From contig NZ_PNRF01000017.1 in NCBI RefSeq assembly GCF_002879615.1, positions 1 to 64,000 of the forward strand: DNA of 64,000 bases, written 5' to 3'. The DNA is from Billgrantia endophytica. GTDB lineage: Bacteria > Pseudomonadota > Gammaproteobacteria > Pseudomonadales > Halomonadaceae. The notes beneath the pieces were generated by a model. It was not told the DNA's origin. It made no database searches and worked only from the letters and a program-made list of their open reading frames with translations. Made by a program: the position numbers and the translations under genes. Below are positions 17,837 through 27,106 of the stretch, in pieces. How positions within the stretch are numbered: position 1 is the first letter of the stretch; every line of letters starts with the position of its first letter.

Positions 17837-19087
17837 ATGATTGAATTGGCAGAGCTGAGTTATGCGCTCGATACCTTCTATTTCCTGATCTGCGGCATTC
17901 TGGTGATGTGGATGGCCGCCGGCTTCTCGATGCTCGAGGCTGGTCTCGTCCGCTCCAAGAACACCGCCGAGATCCTGACCAAGAACATTGCCTTGTTCGC
18001 CATTGCCTGCACCATGTACCTGCTGTTGGGTTACACCATCATGTATTCCGGCAGCGCGGGCGGCTTCCTGCCAAACCTGGGCTTCCTGATCGGCGGCGAG
18101 AACAGCGTGGATGCCGTCACCGCTGGTGGCGACGACGCCCCCTACTATTCGATGCGCGCCGACTTCTTCTTCCAGGTGGTGTTCGTGGCAACCGCCATGT
18201 CAATCATCTCCGGCGCCGTGGCCGAGCGCATGAAGCTATGGGCCTTTCTCGCCTTTGCCGTGGTGATGACCGGTGTCATCTATCCGGTGTCGGGCTACTG
18301 GACCTGGGGTGAAGGCTGGCTGGACGCGATGGGCTTCTCCGACTTTGCCGGCTCAGGCATCGTGCACATGGCTGGTGCCTCCGCCGCCCTGGCCGGGGTG
18401 CTGGTTCTCGGACCCCGCAAGGGCAAGTACGGCAAGGACGGCAGCATCCATGCCATTCCCGGCGCCAACCTGCCGCTGGCCACCCTGGGTACCTTCATCC
18501 TGTGGATGGGCTGGTTCGGCTTCAACGGCGGCTCCGAGCTGAAGCTCTCCGACGTGGCCTCCGCCAACAACGTGGCCCAGGTGCTGGTCAATACCAATGC
18601 CGCCGCCGCCGGTGGCGTGCTCACCGCCCTGATCCTCGCCAAGGTGTGGTTCCGCAAGGCCGACCTGACCATGGCCCTCAACGGCGCCCTGGCCGGCCTG
18701 GTGGCAATTACCGCCGAACCGCTGGCTCCCACGGCGCTGGGCGCCACCCTGATCGGTGCCGTGGGCGGCGCCATCGTGGTCGCCTCCATCGTCGGCCTGG
18801 ACAAGTTGAAGATCGATGATCCGGTCGGCGCCATCTCCGTCCACGGCGTGGTCGGTATCTGGGGTCTGCTGGCTGTGCCGCTCACCAATGCCGATGCGGC
18901 CTTCGGCACCCAGATCATCGGCGGCCTGGCCATCTTCGCCTGGGTCTTCGCCGCCAGCCTGGTCGTGTGGCTGATTCTCAAGGCAGTGATGGGTATCCGG
19001 GTCAGCGAGGAAGAGGAATACGAAGGCGTCGACCTCGCCGAATGCGGCCTGGAGGCCTACCCCGAGTTCAGCGTCGCCAACAAGTGA
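17837..19087 (+). CDS. amtB: Ammonium transporter
   Basis: A 416-residue Amt/Rh channel with eleven expected membrane segments. The pore twin histidines lie in GSGIVHMAGASAAL (near residue 177) and ISVHGVVGIWG (near 335). FFQVVFVATAMSIISGAVAERMK and LGTFILWMGWFGFNGGS are family blocks. It conducts ammonium/ammonia and is gated by GlnK. It starts 39 bases after glnK and ends at a strong terminator. The N-terminus has no cleavable signal. Confidence 0.97.
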   Translation: MIELAELSYALDTFYFLICGILVMWMAAGFSMLEAGLVRSKNTAEILTKNIALFAIACTMYLLLGYTIMYSGSAGGFLPNLGFLIGGENSVDAVTAGGDDAPYYSMRADFFFQVVFVATAMSIISGAVAERMKLWAFLAFAVVMTGVIYPVSGYWTWGEGWLDAMGFSDFAGSGIVHMAGASAALAGVLVLGPRKGKYGKDGSIHAIPGANLPLATLGTFILWMGWFGFNGGSELKLSDVASANNVAQVLVNTNAAAAGGVLTALILAKVWFRKADLTMALNGALAGLVAITAEPLAPTALGATLIGAVGGAIVVASIVGLDKLKIDDPVGAISVHGVVGIWGLLAVPLTNADAAFGTQIIGGLAIFAWVFAASLVVWLILKAVMGIRVSEEEEYEGVDLAECGLEAYPEFSVANK

Positions 19088-19121
19088 CGACGCATACCGA
19101 GTGAGCTGGCGTGCTCCACCT

Positions 19122-19146
19122 GGCCCCCTTCGGGGGGTCTTTTTTT
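19122..19146 (+). terminator. Intrinsic terminator after amtB
   Basis: A GGCCCCC/GGGGGTC stem (one G-U pair) with a very short loop is followed by a run of seven T residues. It separates glnK-amtB from the second glnK. Confidence 0.88.
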
Positions 19147-19196
19147 ATTCCTACCCTTCGCGGTGTATGCTTGAGTCAACGGGACCTACACGATGA

Positions 19197-19583
<387 letters not shown>

Positions 19584-19640
19584 CCCACCATCACCCAGGA
19601 GGCGCTCATGGCTTCAGGCTGTCGGCCGGAGCGTGATCGA

Positions 19641-19673
19641 GCAAGAAGCCCTGCCGTTGGCAGGGCTTCTTGC
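19641..19673. terminator. Bidirectional terminator between glnK copy 2 and fpr
   Basis: A perfect 15-bp inverted repeat (GCAAGAAGCCCTGCC and its complement) surrounds a 3-base loop. The outer AAGAAG/CTTCTT supplies a short T-rich end in both directions. It lies between two convergent genes. Confidence 0.8.
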
Positions 19674-19717
19674 ATTGGGCCACGTGGCTCGTCCCGCCGC
19701 TCGACGACTCCACGGCC

Positions 19718-20494
19718 TCATTTTTCGACAAAGGCACGCTCGATCACATAGTCGCCGGGTTCGCCCATGCGTGGCGAGATGTTGAAACCCATGTCGTCGA
19801 GCAGGGCGCTGGTTTCGTCGAGCATGGCCGGGCTGCCGCAGATCATGGCGCGATCCTGCTTGGGGTCCAACTGGGGCAGACCGGTATCCTCGGCCAGCTT
19901 GCCGCTGCGGATATGGTCGGTCAGGCGGCCCATGGTACGAAACGTTTCCCGGGTCACGGTGGGGTAGTAGACCAGCTTCTCGCGGATCTCGTCGCCCAGG
20001 TACTCATGAGCCGGCAGCTCCTTCTGGATGAAGTCGGCATAGGCGAGCTCGCTGACGCTGCGCACGCCGTGCACCAGCACGATCTTCTCGTAGCGCTCGT
20101 AGGCTTCCGGGTCCTGTATCAGGCTTATGAACGGTGCCAGGCCGGTTCCGGTCGAGAGCAGGTAGAGATTGCGCCCCGGCAGCAGGTCGTCGGTCACCAG
20201 GGTGCCGGTAGGCTTGCGGCTAACCATGATCTGGTCACCCACTTTCAGGTGTTGCAGCCGTGAGGTGAGCGGACCGTCGGGAACCTTGATACTGAAGAAC
20301 TCGAGATGATCCTCGTAGTTGGGGCTGGCGATGGAGTAGGCGCGCATCAGCGGCTTGCCATTCACTTCCAGGCCGATCATCACGAACTGACCATTCTTGA
20401 AACGCAGGCTGCGCTCACGGGTGGTGCGGAAACTGAACAGAGTGTCGTTCCAGTGATGGACGCTGAGGACCTCTTCCAGGGCAAACTTGCTCAC
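19718..20494 (-). CDS. fpr: Ferredoxin-NADP+ reductase
   Basis: A 258-residue FAD enzyme of the bacterial FNR class. RAYSIASPNYEDHLEFF binds FAD, STGTGLAPFISLI binds the NADP pyrophosphate, and CGSPAMLDET lies near the end, with a C-terminal VEK. It moves electrons between NADPH and ferredoxin or flavodoxin and supports oxidative stress defence and Fe-S repair. It is divergent from a FinR-like LysR gene, which in pseudomonads activates fpr. Confidence 0.96.
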   Translation of the reverse strand: MSKFALEEVLSVHHWNDTLFSFRTTRERSLRFKNGQFVMIGLEVNGKPLMRAYSIASPNYEDHLEFFSIKVPDGPLTSRLQHLKVGDQIMVSRKPTGTLVTDDLLPGRNLYLLSTGTGLAPFISLIQDPEAYERYEKIVLVHGVRSVSELAYADFIQKELPAHEYLGDEIREKLVYYPTVTRETFRTMGRLTDHIRSGKLAEDTGLPQLDPKQDRAMICGSPAMLDETSALLDDMGFNISPRMGEPGDYVIERAFVEK

Positions 20495-20640
20495 GACCGG
20501 CTCCTTGATATTCCATTGGCGAATAACGTCGCCGCTTTAGCTGTGACGGTAATTCTAAGCGCTCGCCATATATCTGTTAAATGGGTAGTTTGTATAAAGC
20601 ATATCTATAATGTGAATATACTGCCATCCGGAGCCACGTC

Positions 20641-21567
20641 ATGCGCTACACCCTGCGCCAACTGGAAGTGTTCGTCGCCGTCGCCCAGCACGAGAGCGTT
20701 TCCCATGCCGCTCGCGTGCTGGCGCTGTCGCAATCGGCGGCCAGCAACGCTCTCGCGGAGCTGGAACGACAGTTCGACTGCCAATTGCTCGACCGAATCG
20801 GCAAGCGCCTGAAGCTCAACGCCCTGGGTTTCCAGCTCCTGCCCAAGGCAGTGGCCCTGCTCGATCGGGCCGAGGAGATCGAGGAACTGCTGCGCGGCCA
20901 ACGCGGTGTCGGCTCGCTGGACGTGGGGGCAACGCTGACGATTGGCAACTACCTGGCCACCCTATTGATCAGCGATTTCATGCAGCGGCATCCCGACAGC
21001 CGGGTACGGCTGCAGGTACGCAATACCAGTGCCATTATCGAGCGTATCGTTCACCACGAACTTGACCTGGGTCTGATAGAGGGCGATTGCCAGCATGAGG
21101 ACGTGGTGGTGCAACCCTGGGTGGAAGACGAACTGGCGGTGTTCTGTTCCCCGCGCCATCCCCTGGCCCAGGCCGACGAGGTGGACATGGAACGGCTGCT
21201 ACGCGCCGATTGGATCATGCGTGAGCAGGGCTCCGGCACGCGGCTGACGCTGGAGCATGCCACCCGGCACCGGCGCGGCCGCTTCAATATTCTGCTGGAG
21301 CTCGAGCATACCGAGGGAATCAAGCGGGCGGTGGAGTCAGGGCTCGGCATCGGCTGTGTCTCGAAGCTGGCGCTGCGCGATGCCTTTCGCCGCGGCAGCC
21401 TGGTTCCGGTCCCGACGCCGGAACTGGACCTGAGTCGACAGTTTGCCTTCATCTGGCACCGACACAAGTACCTGTCCACCGGTATGCGTGAGTTCCTGCG
21501 ACTGTGCCGGCAGATGACCGAAGGGATCCAGCGCAGCGATGAGATCGATCTCCCACCGATACCCTGA
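20641..21567 (+). CDS. finR: LysR family regulator, FinR-like
   Basis: A 308-residue LysR regulator with an N-terminal HTH (VSHAARVLALSQSAASNALAELERQF, about residues 17-42) and a substrate-binding domain. It lies head-to-head with fpr. In Pseudomonas putida the LysR protein FinR sits in the same arrangement and activates fprA, so the name rests mainly on this context. A TATAAT at 20606-20611 could be its -10. The 146 bases between the genes should hold both promoters. The 156 bases after its stop show no feature. Confidence 0.75.
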   Translation: MRYTLRQLEVFVAVAQHESVSHAARVLALSQSAASNALAELERQFDCQLLDRIGKRLKLNALGFQLLPKAVALLDRAEEIEELLRGQRGVGSLDVGATLTIGNYLATLLISDFMQRHPDSRVRLQVRNTSAIIERIVHHELDLGLIEGDCQHEDVVVQPWVEDELAVFCSPRHPLAQADEVDMERLLRADWIMREQGSGTRLTLEHATRHRRGRFNILLELEHTEGIKRAVESGLGIGCVSKLALRDAFRRGSLVPVPTPELDLSRQFAFIWHRHKYLSTGMREFLRLCRQMTEGIQRSDEIDLPPIP

Positions 21568-21723
21568 GCGGCTCGGCGACCGCAACCGTGGGGCTTCCCA
21601 TCGCCCCCTCCCACCCAGGTCGGCATGGGGTGTGCGGCCGCAGGCATCGGGCCCCAGCATTGAAAGCATCCCGCGGCCCCATCAGGGCGCTGGTATTGGC
21701 AGGGGCCGACTCTTGAGGCGTGA

Positions 21724-22152
21724 TCAGCGCATGTCGCTAACCGCTTCCTGGATATCGATCAGGCTGGCCTTGGTGAGGTCCTTGGCCAGAGAGTGGATGA
21801 TGAGCTTGCTGGAGGGCCCGTCCAGCTTGTCGCGCAACAGGCCAAGGAAACGCGGGGGTGCCACCAGGATCAGTTTCTCCATGGTGTTGTCGACCCGCGC
21901 CTTGTAGACCCGTTCGGCAACCTGCTTGGCGAAGATATTGGCCTCATGATCCGTGGCCACGCTATCACCACTGGTGGAACGTGAGGTGGTGGACATCGAA
22001 TCGTGCACCTCGGCGCTTCGACCGGTTACCAGATCACCCTCGTGCAGTCGTCCTTCAGGGTGCACCAGACTCTCCTTCTCCTGCAGCTTGAGGGCGTCGC
22101 GCGTGAACACGCGTGCCCGTGCTGCATCGGCCACCACGATATACGTTGTCAT
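21724..22152 (-). CDS. BaeRF/host-attachment family protein
   Basis: A 142-residue protein that begins MTTYIVVADAARARVF and carries VAPPRFLGLLRDKL and a late SLAKDLTK segment, as in proteins annotated as required for attachment to host cells. These are bacterial relatives of archaeal release factor eRF1 (BaeRF), and their activity is not established. A Ser/Thr-rich loop lies mid-protein (SMSTTSRSTSGDS). ATG 22152 has AAGGAGAGG upstream; the frame opens 19 codons earlier without similarity. Confidence 0.8.
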   Translation of the reverse strand: MTTYIVVADAARARVFTRDALKLQEKESLVHPEGRLHEGDLVTGRSAEVHDSMSTTSRSTSGDSVATDHEANIFAKQVAERVYKARVDNTMEKLILVAPPRFLGLLRDKLDGPSSKLIIHSLAKDLTKASLIDIQEAVSDMR

Positions 22153-22263
22153 AGCCTCTCCTTGATGCGGGTTGATGAAAGTCCGCCAATTCCGGCTGAC
22201 GACCCTCACCCTTCAACATGGCAAGGGCGGCTCGCATGGTCAACCGGCCAAATGCCGGGCAAG

Positions 22264-23073
22264 CTAGAGCACCTTGCCCCTCAGAAGGCTGGTAACGGCC
22301 TCGCCGATCAGGACCAGCACCACGATGGCGATCAGGATGGTGGCCACGGTGGGCCAGGCAAAGGTGTCGATCGCCCCCTGCAGGATGACGCCGATGCCAC
22401 CGGCGCCCACCAGGCCCAGCACCGTCGATTCGCGAATGTTGATGTCCCAGCGCAGGATGACGATGGCAAAGAAGGCCGGCATCACCTGGGGCACGATGGC
22501 ATAGGCGATCACCTTGGCCTTGGAGGCTCCCGTGGCTTCCATGGCTTCCACCGGCCGCCGATCGATCTCCTCGATCGCCTCGCCCATCAGCTTGCCGATG
22601 AACCCGATGGAGCGAAACATGATCGCCAGGATCCCGGCCAGCACTCCGGGGCCGAAGATCGCCACGAACAGCAGCGCCCAGATAATGGTATTGACCGAGC
22701 GGCTGGATACCAGGATGAAGCGCCCCAGCCACAGGCAAGCCCGGTTGGGCGTCGTGTTCTGCGCGGCAATATAGGATACCGGCAGGGCAATGAAAATCGT
22801 CAGCATGGTCGCCAGGGTGGCGATATGCACCGTCTCGATCAAGGCACTGACGATCTGGGCGAGACCCCGCGGATCGGGGGGCCACATGCGTGCGCCCAGG
22901 CTCGATATCTGATTCGGGGCATCCCATACCCAGGGCCAGAAGATATCGATGTCGCGCACCGTCCAATAGACCACCATCAGCGTCACCAGCATGACCGCGT
23001 AACGGATCAGGCGCTCCTTGCGGTCATAGCGCTGCCAGACGCGATCCGCCAAGGCTCCGGCTTGATCTACCAT
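22264..23073 (-). CDS. phnE: Phosphonate-type ABC transporter permease (second PhnE)
   Basis: A 269-residue inner-membrane permease with about six membrane segments and the EAA-type loop IGKLMGEAIEEIDRRPVEAMEATGASK. The loop contacts the ATPase. It is a paralogue of the permease encoded just upstream and overlaps it by 7 bases. The two probably form a heterodimeric channel with PhnC and PhnD. It is the last gene of the leftward phnDCEE unit. Confidence 0.92.
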   Translation of the reverse strand: MVDQAGALADRVWQRYDRKERLIRYAVMLVTLMVVYWTVRDIDIFWPWVWDAPNQISSLGARMWPPDPRGLAQIVSALIETVHIATLATMLTIFIALPVSYIAAQNTTPNRACLWLGRFILVSSRSVNTIIWALLFVAIFGPGVLAGILAIMFRSIGFIGKLMGEAIEEIDRRPVEAMEATGASKAKVIAYAIVPQVMPAFFAIVILRWDINIRESTVLGLVGAGGIGVILQGAIDTFAWPTVATILIAIVVLVLIGEAVTSLLRGKVL

Positions 23074-23885
23074 ATCTTTTTCCTTACCCAGCCGCTGATG
23101 CCTTCGCTGACCAGAATCACCGCGATGATGATCAACAGGATCGCGAAGGCGAAATCATAGTCATAGCGTCCGAAGGCGTTCATCAGGGTGCCGCCGATAC
23201 CCCCGGCACCGACGATCCCCACCACGGCCGAGGCCCGCAGGTTGCTGTCGAGCTGGTACATGGAAAGCCCTACCTGGCGCGGCAGGATCTGCGGGAAGAC
23301 CGCATAGAAGAGGGTAGCCATATAGCCGGCGCCGGCTGCGCGCATCGCTTCCACCTGCCCCCAGTCGATCTCCTCGATCTCTTCCGCCAACAACTTGCCG
23401 ACGAAACCGATGGAGTAGAGGGTCAGAGTGAGAATGCCGGCCAGGGGGCCGAAGCCAACCGCGGCCACGAACAGGATGGCAACGATCACCGGATGGAAAC
23501 TGCGCGAGATGATGATGACCGCTCGACCGAACAGGTAGATCGGTAGCGGCGCGATGTTGCGAGCCGCCATCACCGCAAAGGGTATCGACAGCATGACACC
23601 GAGCAGGGTCGCCAGAATGGCGATCTGGAAGCTCTCCTTGAATCCGGTCAGCAGCAGGCCTCCGCGCTCGAAGCTGGGAGGAAAACCCCCGCCGAAGATG
23701 CGGGCCGCCCGGGGCAGGCCCTCGGCAATGCGGTCCCAGTTGAACGGCAGGCTGCCGAAAGCCCAGACCAGGTAAACCACCAGCAGCAGCCACAGCCCGT
23801 AGCGAAGGACCGGATTGGCGATGAAGGAAGGCTTGTGCCAGGTCCTGGGCCCCGGCGTCGTACCGGAGGCGTCAGGTCTGGTCAT
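23067..23885 (-). CDS. phnE: Phosphonate-type ABC transporter permease (first PhnE)
   Basis: A 272-residue permease with an N-terminal cytoplasmic tail, about six membrane helices, and the coupling loop VGKLLAEEIEEIDWGQVEAM. I start it at ATG 23885, which overlaps phnC by 14 bases and has CTGGAG upstream. Upstream in-frame codons lie within phnC. It pairs with the following permease. Confidence 0.92.
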   Translation of the reverse strand: MTRPDASGTTPGPRTWHKPSFIANPVLRYGLWLLLVVYLVWAFGSLPFNWDRIAEGLPRAARIFGGGFPPSFERGGLLLTGFKESFQIAILATLLGVMLSIPFAVMAARNIAPLPIYLFGRAVIIISRSFHPVIVAILFVAAVGFGPLAGILTLTLYSIGFVGKLLAEEIEEIDWGQVEAMRAAGAGYMATLFYAVFPQILPRQVGLSMYQLDSNLRASAVVGIVGAGGIGGTLMNAFGRYDYDFAFAILLIIIAVILVSEGISGWVRKKIW

Positions 23886-24678
23886 GGATGACTCCAGATT
23901 CGGCCTTGTCGGGCTCAGCGGTGAGTTCCTCTTCAGGCGCCTCGATGCCGCCATAGATGGCGTCCAGGGCATCCTTGGTGAAATCGGCCGGTGCACCATC
24001 GAAGATCATCTTGCCATGGCGCAGGCCTACGATGCGTTCGGTATAGGTCTTGGCTTGGGCGACGTTGTGGATGTTGATCAGCACCGGCAACGACAGCTCG
24101 CTGGCCAGGCTCTGCAGCAGGACCATGATCTGCTCGGACGTGCGCGGGTCCAGTGACGCCGTGGGCTCGTCGGCCAGCAGGACCTCCGGCTCCTGCATCA
24201 GGGCGCGTACCACACCGACTCGCTGACGCTCGCCCCCTGACAGTTCGTCGGCACGCTTGTTGGCATAGTGGGCAATTCCCACCCGCTCCATCAAGGTAAA
24301 GGCACGCTCGATATCGGCCTGGGGATAACGCCTCGAGATGGCCTGATAGAGATTGACATAGCCAAGCCGACCGGCCAGTACGTTCTCCATCACGGTCAGG
24401 CGATCGATCAGATTGAAACCCTGGAAGACCATGCCGATCTTGCGTCTCGCCCTCCTGAGGGCGCCCCCCTTCAGCGTGACGAGTTCCATGCCATTGAGCC
24501 GGATCGAGCCCGACGTAGGCTCAACCAGGCGATTGATACAGCGCAGCATGGTGCTCTTGCCAGCACCCGAGGCCCCGACGATGGAGACGACACTGCTGCC
24601 TTCTACCATCAGGTCCAGTTCCTTCAGGACCGGTTCATCACGCCCGTAGCGCTTGACCAGTTTGGAGATTTCCAGCAT
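23872..24678 (-). CDS. phnC: Phosphonate-type ABC transporter ATP-binding protein
   Basis: A 268-residue ABC ATPase with Walker A GASGAGKST near residue 37, signature LSGGERQRVGVVRAL near 147 and Walker B VLLADEPTASLD. The DPRTSEQIMVLLQSLASE stretch and overall length match PhnC. It powers the two PhnE-like permeases with PhnD as binding protein. An Asp/Glu-rich tail follows the ATPase core. A GC-rich hairpin lies between phnD and this gene. Confidence 0.94.
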   Translation of the reverse strand: MLEISKLVKRYGRDEPVLKELDLMVEGSSVVSIVGASGAGKSTMLRCINRLVEPTSGSIRLNGMELVTLKGGALRRARRKIGMVFQGFNLIDRLTVMENVLAGRLGYVNLYQAISRRYPQADIERAFTLMERVGIAHYANKRADELSGGERQRVGVVRALMQEPEVLLADEPTASLDPRTSEQIMVLLQSLASELSLPVLINIHNVAQAKTYTERIVGLRHGKMIFDGAPADFTKDALDAIYGGIEAPEEELTAEPDKAESGVIHDQT

Positions 24679-24711
24679 CCATCCACCTCATTATGCAGAG
24701 ACCCGGCCGGT

Positions 24712-24734
24712 GGCCGGGGGCTCATACCCCGGCC
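24712..24734. promoter_or_regulatory. Hairpin between phnD and phnC
   Basis: An 8-bp GC stem (GGCCGGGG/CCCCGGCC) with a 7-base loop lies in the 89-base gap after phnD, without a T run. Such hairpins after binding-protein genes often protect the upstream mRNA or reduce read-through, giving more binding protein than ATPase. That role is inferred. Confidence 0.45.
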
Positions 24735-24767
24735 GGACAAGACGATTCGCCCGATAGACCGCCAGGC

Positions 24768-25769
24768 TTACTCCTGCTCCAGGTCTTCGCGTGTATAGCG
24801 CACGTCGTTGGCCGCTTGGATGGTGCGGATCATCTCCCAATGCTCTTCGTAATTGATGGGTATGAACTTGTCGACACCCTCGAATTCGTCGCCCAGCGCG
24901 GTGCCGGTGAAATCGAAGGAGAAGAAGGCTTCCTCTATCTTTTCTACCAGATCGGGATGCAGGTTGTGGGCGTAATTGTAGGACGTGGTCGGGAAGGCGT
25001 CCGTCTCGTAGATGATCTTGACATCGTCCTCGTCGTAGAGGCCTCGGGCGGCCATGCGTTCGACCACCTCGGAAGCCACCGGCGCTGCGTCGTAGTCGCG
25101 TGCCACCACACCGAGCATCGACTGGTCGTGGCTGCCGGAATAGACCACCTCGTAATCCTCGTCGGGGACGATGCCGAGATCCGGGAACAGAGCCCGCGGT
25201 GCCAGGTTGCCGGAATTCGAGGTCGGCGAGGTGTGCGCCACCCGCTTGCCCGCGAGATCCTCGAGATCGTCGATGCCGGATTCGACGTGCGTGTAGACCT
25301 GCAGGGTATAGCCGAACTGGCCGTCATCGGAACCCATCAGGGCGAAGGGCACCGCACCGGCCAGATTCACCGCAAAGGGCGTCGGCCCGGTGGAGAAACC
25401 GGCGATATGCAGGCGGCCGCTGCGCATGGCCTCGACCTGCGCCGAGTTGGATTGCACGGCAAAGAAGCGCACGTCACGTTCGGTCACCTCCTCGAGGTGA
25501 TCGATGAAGGGCTGCCAGATATCGGAATAGATGGCAGGGTCCTCGACCGGGGTATAGGCGAAGACCAGGGTGTCGGGGTTGTCCCATTCGGACTCGTCGG
25601 CAGGCCGGTCGGCGACCATGTTGCCATCTTCATCGCAGTAGAGGTCATCCAGGTCGCCACGTGGGCAGTCGGCTTGCGCCTGGGCGGATACGATCATTGC
25701 CAGGGGCAACAGGGAAGAAAGAGCCAGGGCGGCGAGAGGGTGCTTGTTCGGGATCTTGTGTGCTTTCAT
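24768..25769 (-). CDS. phnD: Phosphonate-type substrate-binding protein
   Basis: A 333-residue periplasmic binding protein. The signal peptide ends near residue 33 (VSAQAQA). The PhnD/SsuA-type fold is shown by FAYTPVEDPAIYSDIWQPF, GRLHIAGFSTGPTPFAV, KRVAHTSPTSNSGNLAPR and YSGSHDQSMLGVVARDYD. Strongly acidic, as in halophiles. No C-P lyase or other phosphonate-degrading gene is nearby, so the ligand (phosphonate, phosphite, phosphate ester) is open. It is the first gene of the unit, with a histidine phosphatase divergent. Confidence 0.9.
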   Translation of the reverse strand: MKAHKIPNKHPLAALALSSLLPLAMIVSAQAQADCPRGDLDDLYCDEDGNMVADRPADESEWDNPDTLVFAYTPVEDPAIYSDIWQPFIDHLEEVTERDVRFFAVQSNSAQVEAMRSGRLHIAGFSTGPTPFAVNLAGAVPFALMGSDDGQFGYTLQVYTHVESGIDDLEDLAGKRVAHTSPTSNSGNLAPRALFPDLGIVPDEDYEVVYSGSHDQSMLGVVARDYDAAPVASEVVERMAARGLYDEDDVKIIYETDAFPTTSYNYAHNLHPDLVEKIEEAFFSFDFTGTALGDEFEGVDKFIPINYEEHWEMIRTIQAANDVRYTREDLEQE

Positions 25770-25850
25770 GGCGTGTCTCTCTGTCGGTCGTTGTTATAGG
25801 GTTATCGCGGACATGGCATACGGTGGGTAAGGTAGTCTCCAGATGATTGG

Positions 25851-25895
25851 TCGAAAGCGAACATGTTTCCGCATATCATGATCGAAAACGAAAAC
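25851..25895. promoter_or_regulatory. Paired TCGAAA-R-CGAA operator-like repeats
   Basis: TCGAAAGCGAACAT (25851) and TCGAAAACGAAAAC (25882) lie 31 bases apart, about three helix turns, in the 157-base gap between phnD and the histidine phosphatase. The motif resembles half-sites of DeoR/GlpR-family repressors (TTCG..AACGAACAT). No Pho box was recognised. Confidence 0.4.
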
Positions 25896-25926
25896 TCACG
25901 TTCAATCTAGGTAGTATGACGATAGC

Positions 25927-26517
25927 ATGTCAAACAGTTTCCTCAACGCCCCGACCCCACGTCGCAACCACTATCTGCTGATGCGGCACGGCCATAGCCA
26001 GGCCAACGAACGGGGGCTGATCGTCAGCACGCCACGGCTCGGCCTGACCAGCTTCGGTCTGTCACCGCGGGGCGAAGCTCAGCTGGAAGCGCTGGTCGCC
26101 GACTGGCGCTGGCCAGAGCCGACCCGCATTCTCCATTCGGATTTCCAGCGCACCACCGAGACCGCGGCATGGGTGGCCAAACGCTTCGGGCTTTCCCTGC
26201 AGGCCGAGCCGCGTCTTCGGGAGCGAGTCTTCGGCGAATTCGAAGGCCAGCCTGACGAACACTATGCACGGGTCTGGGCCCTGGATGCGCATAGCCCCGA
26301 GCATCGTGAGCATGCCGTGGAAAGCGTAGCCAGCGTAGCCGCCCGGATGCAGGAGGTCATCGCGTCGCTGGAAAGTGAACGCCGGGGCGAGACCATTCTG
26401 CTGGTCAGCCACGGTGACCCGTTGCAGATATTGCTGACCGCACTGGGCGGACGGCCACTGAGCCAACACCGGGACCAGCCCCCTCTCCCGCCCGCCAGCA
26501 TCACGCCGCTGACATGA
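25927..26517 (+). CDS. Histidine phosphatase family protein
   Basis: A 196-residue branch 1 histidine phosphatase. The phospho-accepting RHG lies in LMRHGHSQANERG near residue 19, the substrate-clamp SDFQRTTETA near 64, and the second catalytic His in LLVSHGDPLQIL. It removes phosphate from a small molecule or protein. Its divergence from a phosphonate-type transporter suggests a role in phosphorus metabolism, possibly on an imported phospho-compound. No ribosome-binding site is obvious before the ATG. Confidence 0.85.
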   Translation: MSNSFLNAPTPRRNHYLLMRHGHSQANERGLIVSTPRLGLTSFGLSPRGEAQLEALVADWRWPEPTRILHSDFQRTTETAAWVAKRFGLSLQAEPRLRERVFGEFEGQPDEHYARVWALDAHSPEHREHAVESVASVAARMQEVIASLESERRGETILLVSHGDPLQILLTALGGRPLSQHRDQPPLPPASITPLT

Positions 26518-26645
26518 CCCCACGATCCGTTGATCGACGTAAGCAGCTGCACTCGACAACCAAACTGAGGTAGCATCCAGGCTTGCCGGCAGGGATGCCG
26601 AAGAAATCATCGTACCGCGATGTGCATCCAACGGGAGGACCCCTG

Positions 26646-27077
26646 ATGCGACAATTCCTGTTCCCCCGCCGCCCACTGTCCCGCGGCACCCTTCTCACTT
26701 GCCACTTGCTGCTGCAACTCGGCCTGCTGGCCGGTGCCGCACTCTGGCTGATACCACGCACCCCCTGGCTGGCGCCCGTCGACTGGGCTGGCACCTGGCC
26801 TGTGCTCGCCATGGCGGCCGGTCTCTGGCTGTTGGCCGCCATGGTCCTGCGCCTGCTCGCCGAGCTATGGCTGCTGCCCCATCACATCAGTGAACGGGCT
26901 GGCTTCGCTCCCAGCGCAGTGGTCACCCGGTCCTTCGAGCGCCGCCCCGCGGTACATGCCGAGGAAGCTGCCTGGACCAGCGAGGCGCGTCACATGGAGA
27001 CGGAACCCAGTGTGCTGGGCTCTGCCCGCGTCACACGTCCCGCAGAACCATTGAAGCCACAGCGCACCGCCAGCTGA
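26646..27077 (+). CDS. Small membrane protein of unknown function
   Basis: A 143-residue protein I do not recognise. Two membrane helices lie near residues 18-38 (HLLLQLGLLAGAALWLI) and 48-75 (PVLAMAAGLWLLAAMVLRLL), followed by a polar cytoplasmic tail rich in Arg, Glu and Thr. I chose ATG 26646 because GGGAGG lies 8 bases upstream. It converges on the aap operon with a 29-base gap and no visible terminator. Confidence 0.65.
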   Translation: MRQFLFPRRPLSRGTLLTCHLLLQLGLLAGAALWLIPRTPWLAPVDWAGTWPVLAMAAGLWLLAAMVLRLLAELWLLPHHISERAGFAPSAVVTRSFERRPAVHAEEAAWTSEARHMETEPSVLGSARVTRPAEPLKPQRTAS

Positions 27078-27106
27078 CCCGGCACAGGGGGTAGGCCTCG
27101 CTCGCC

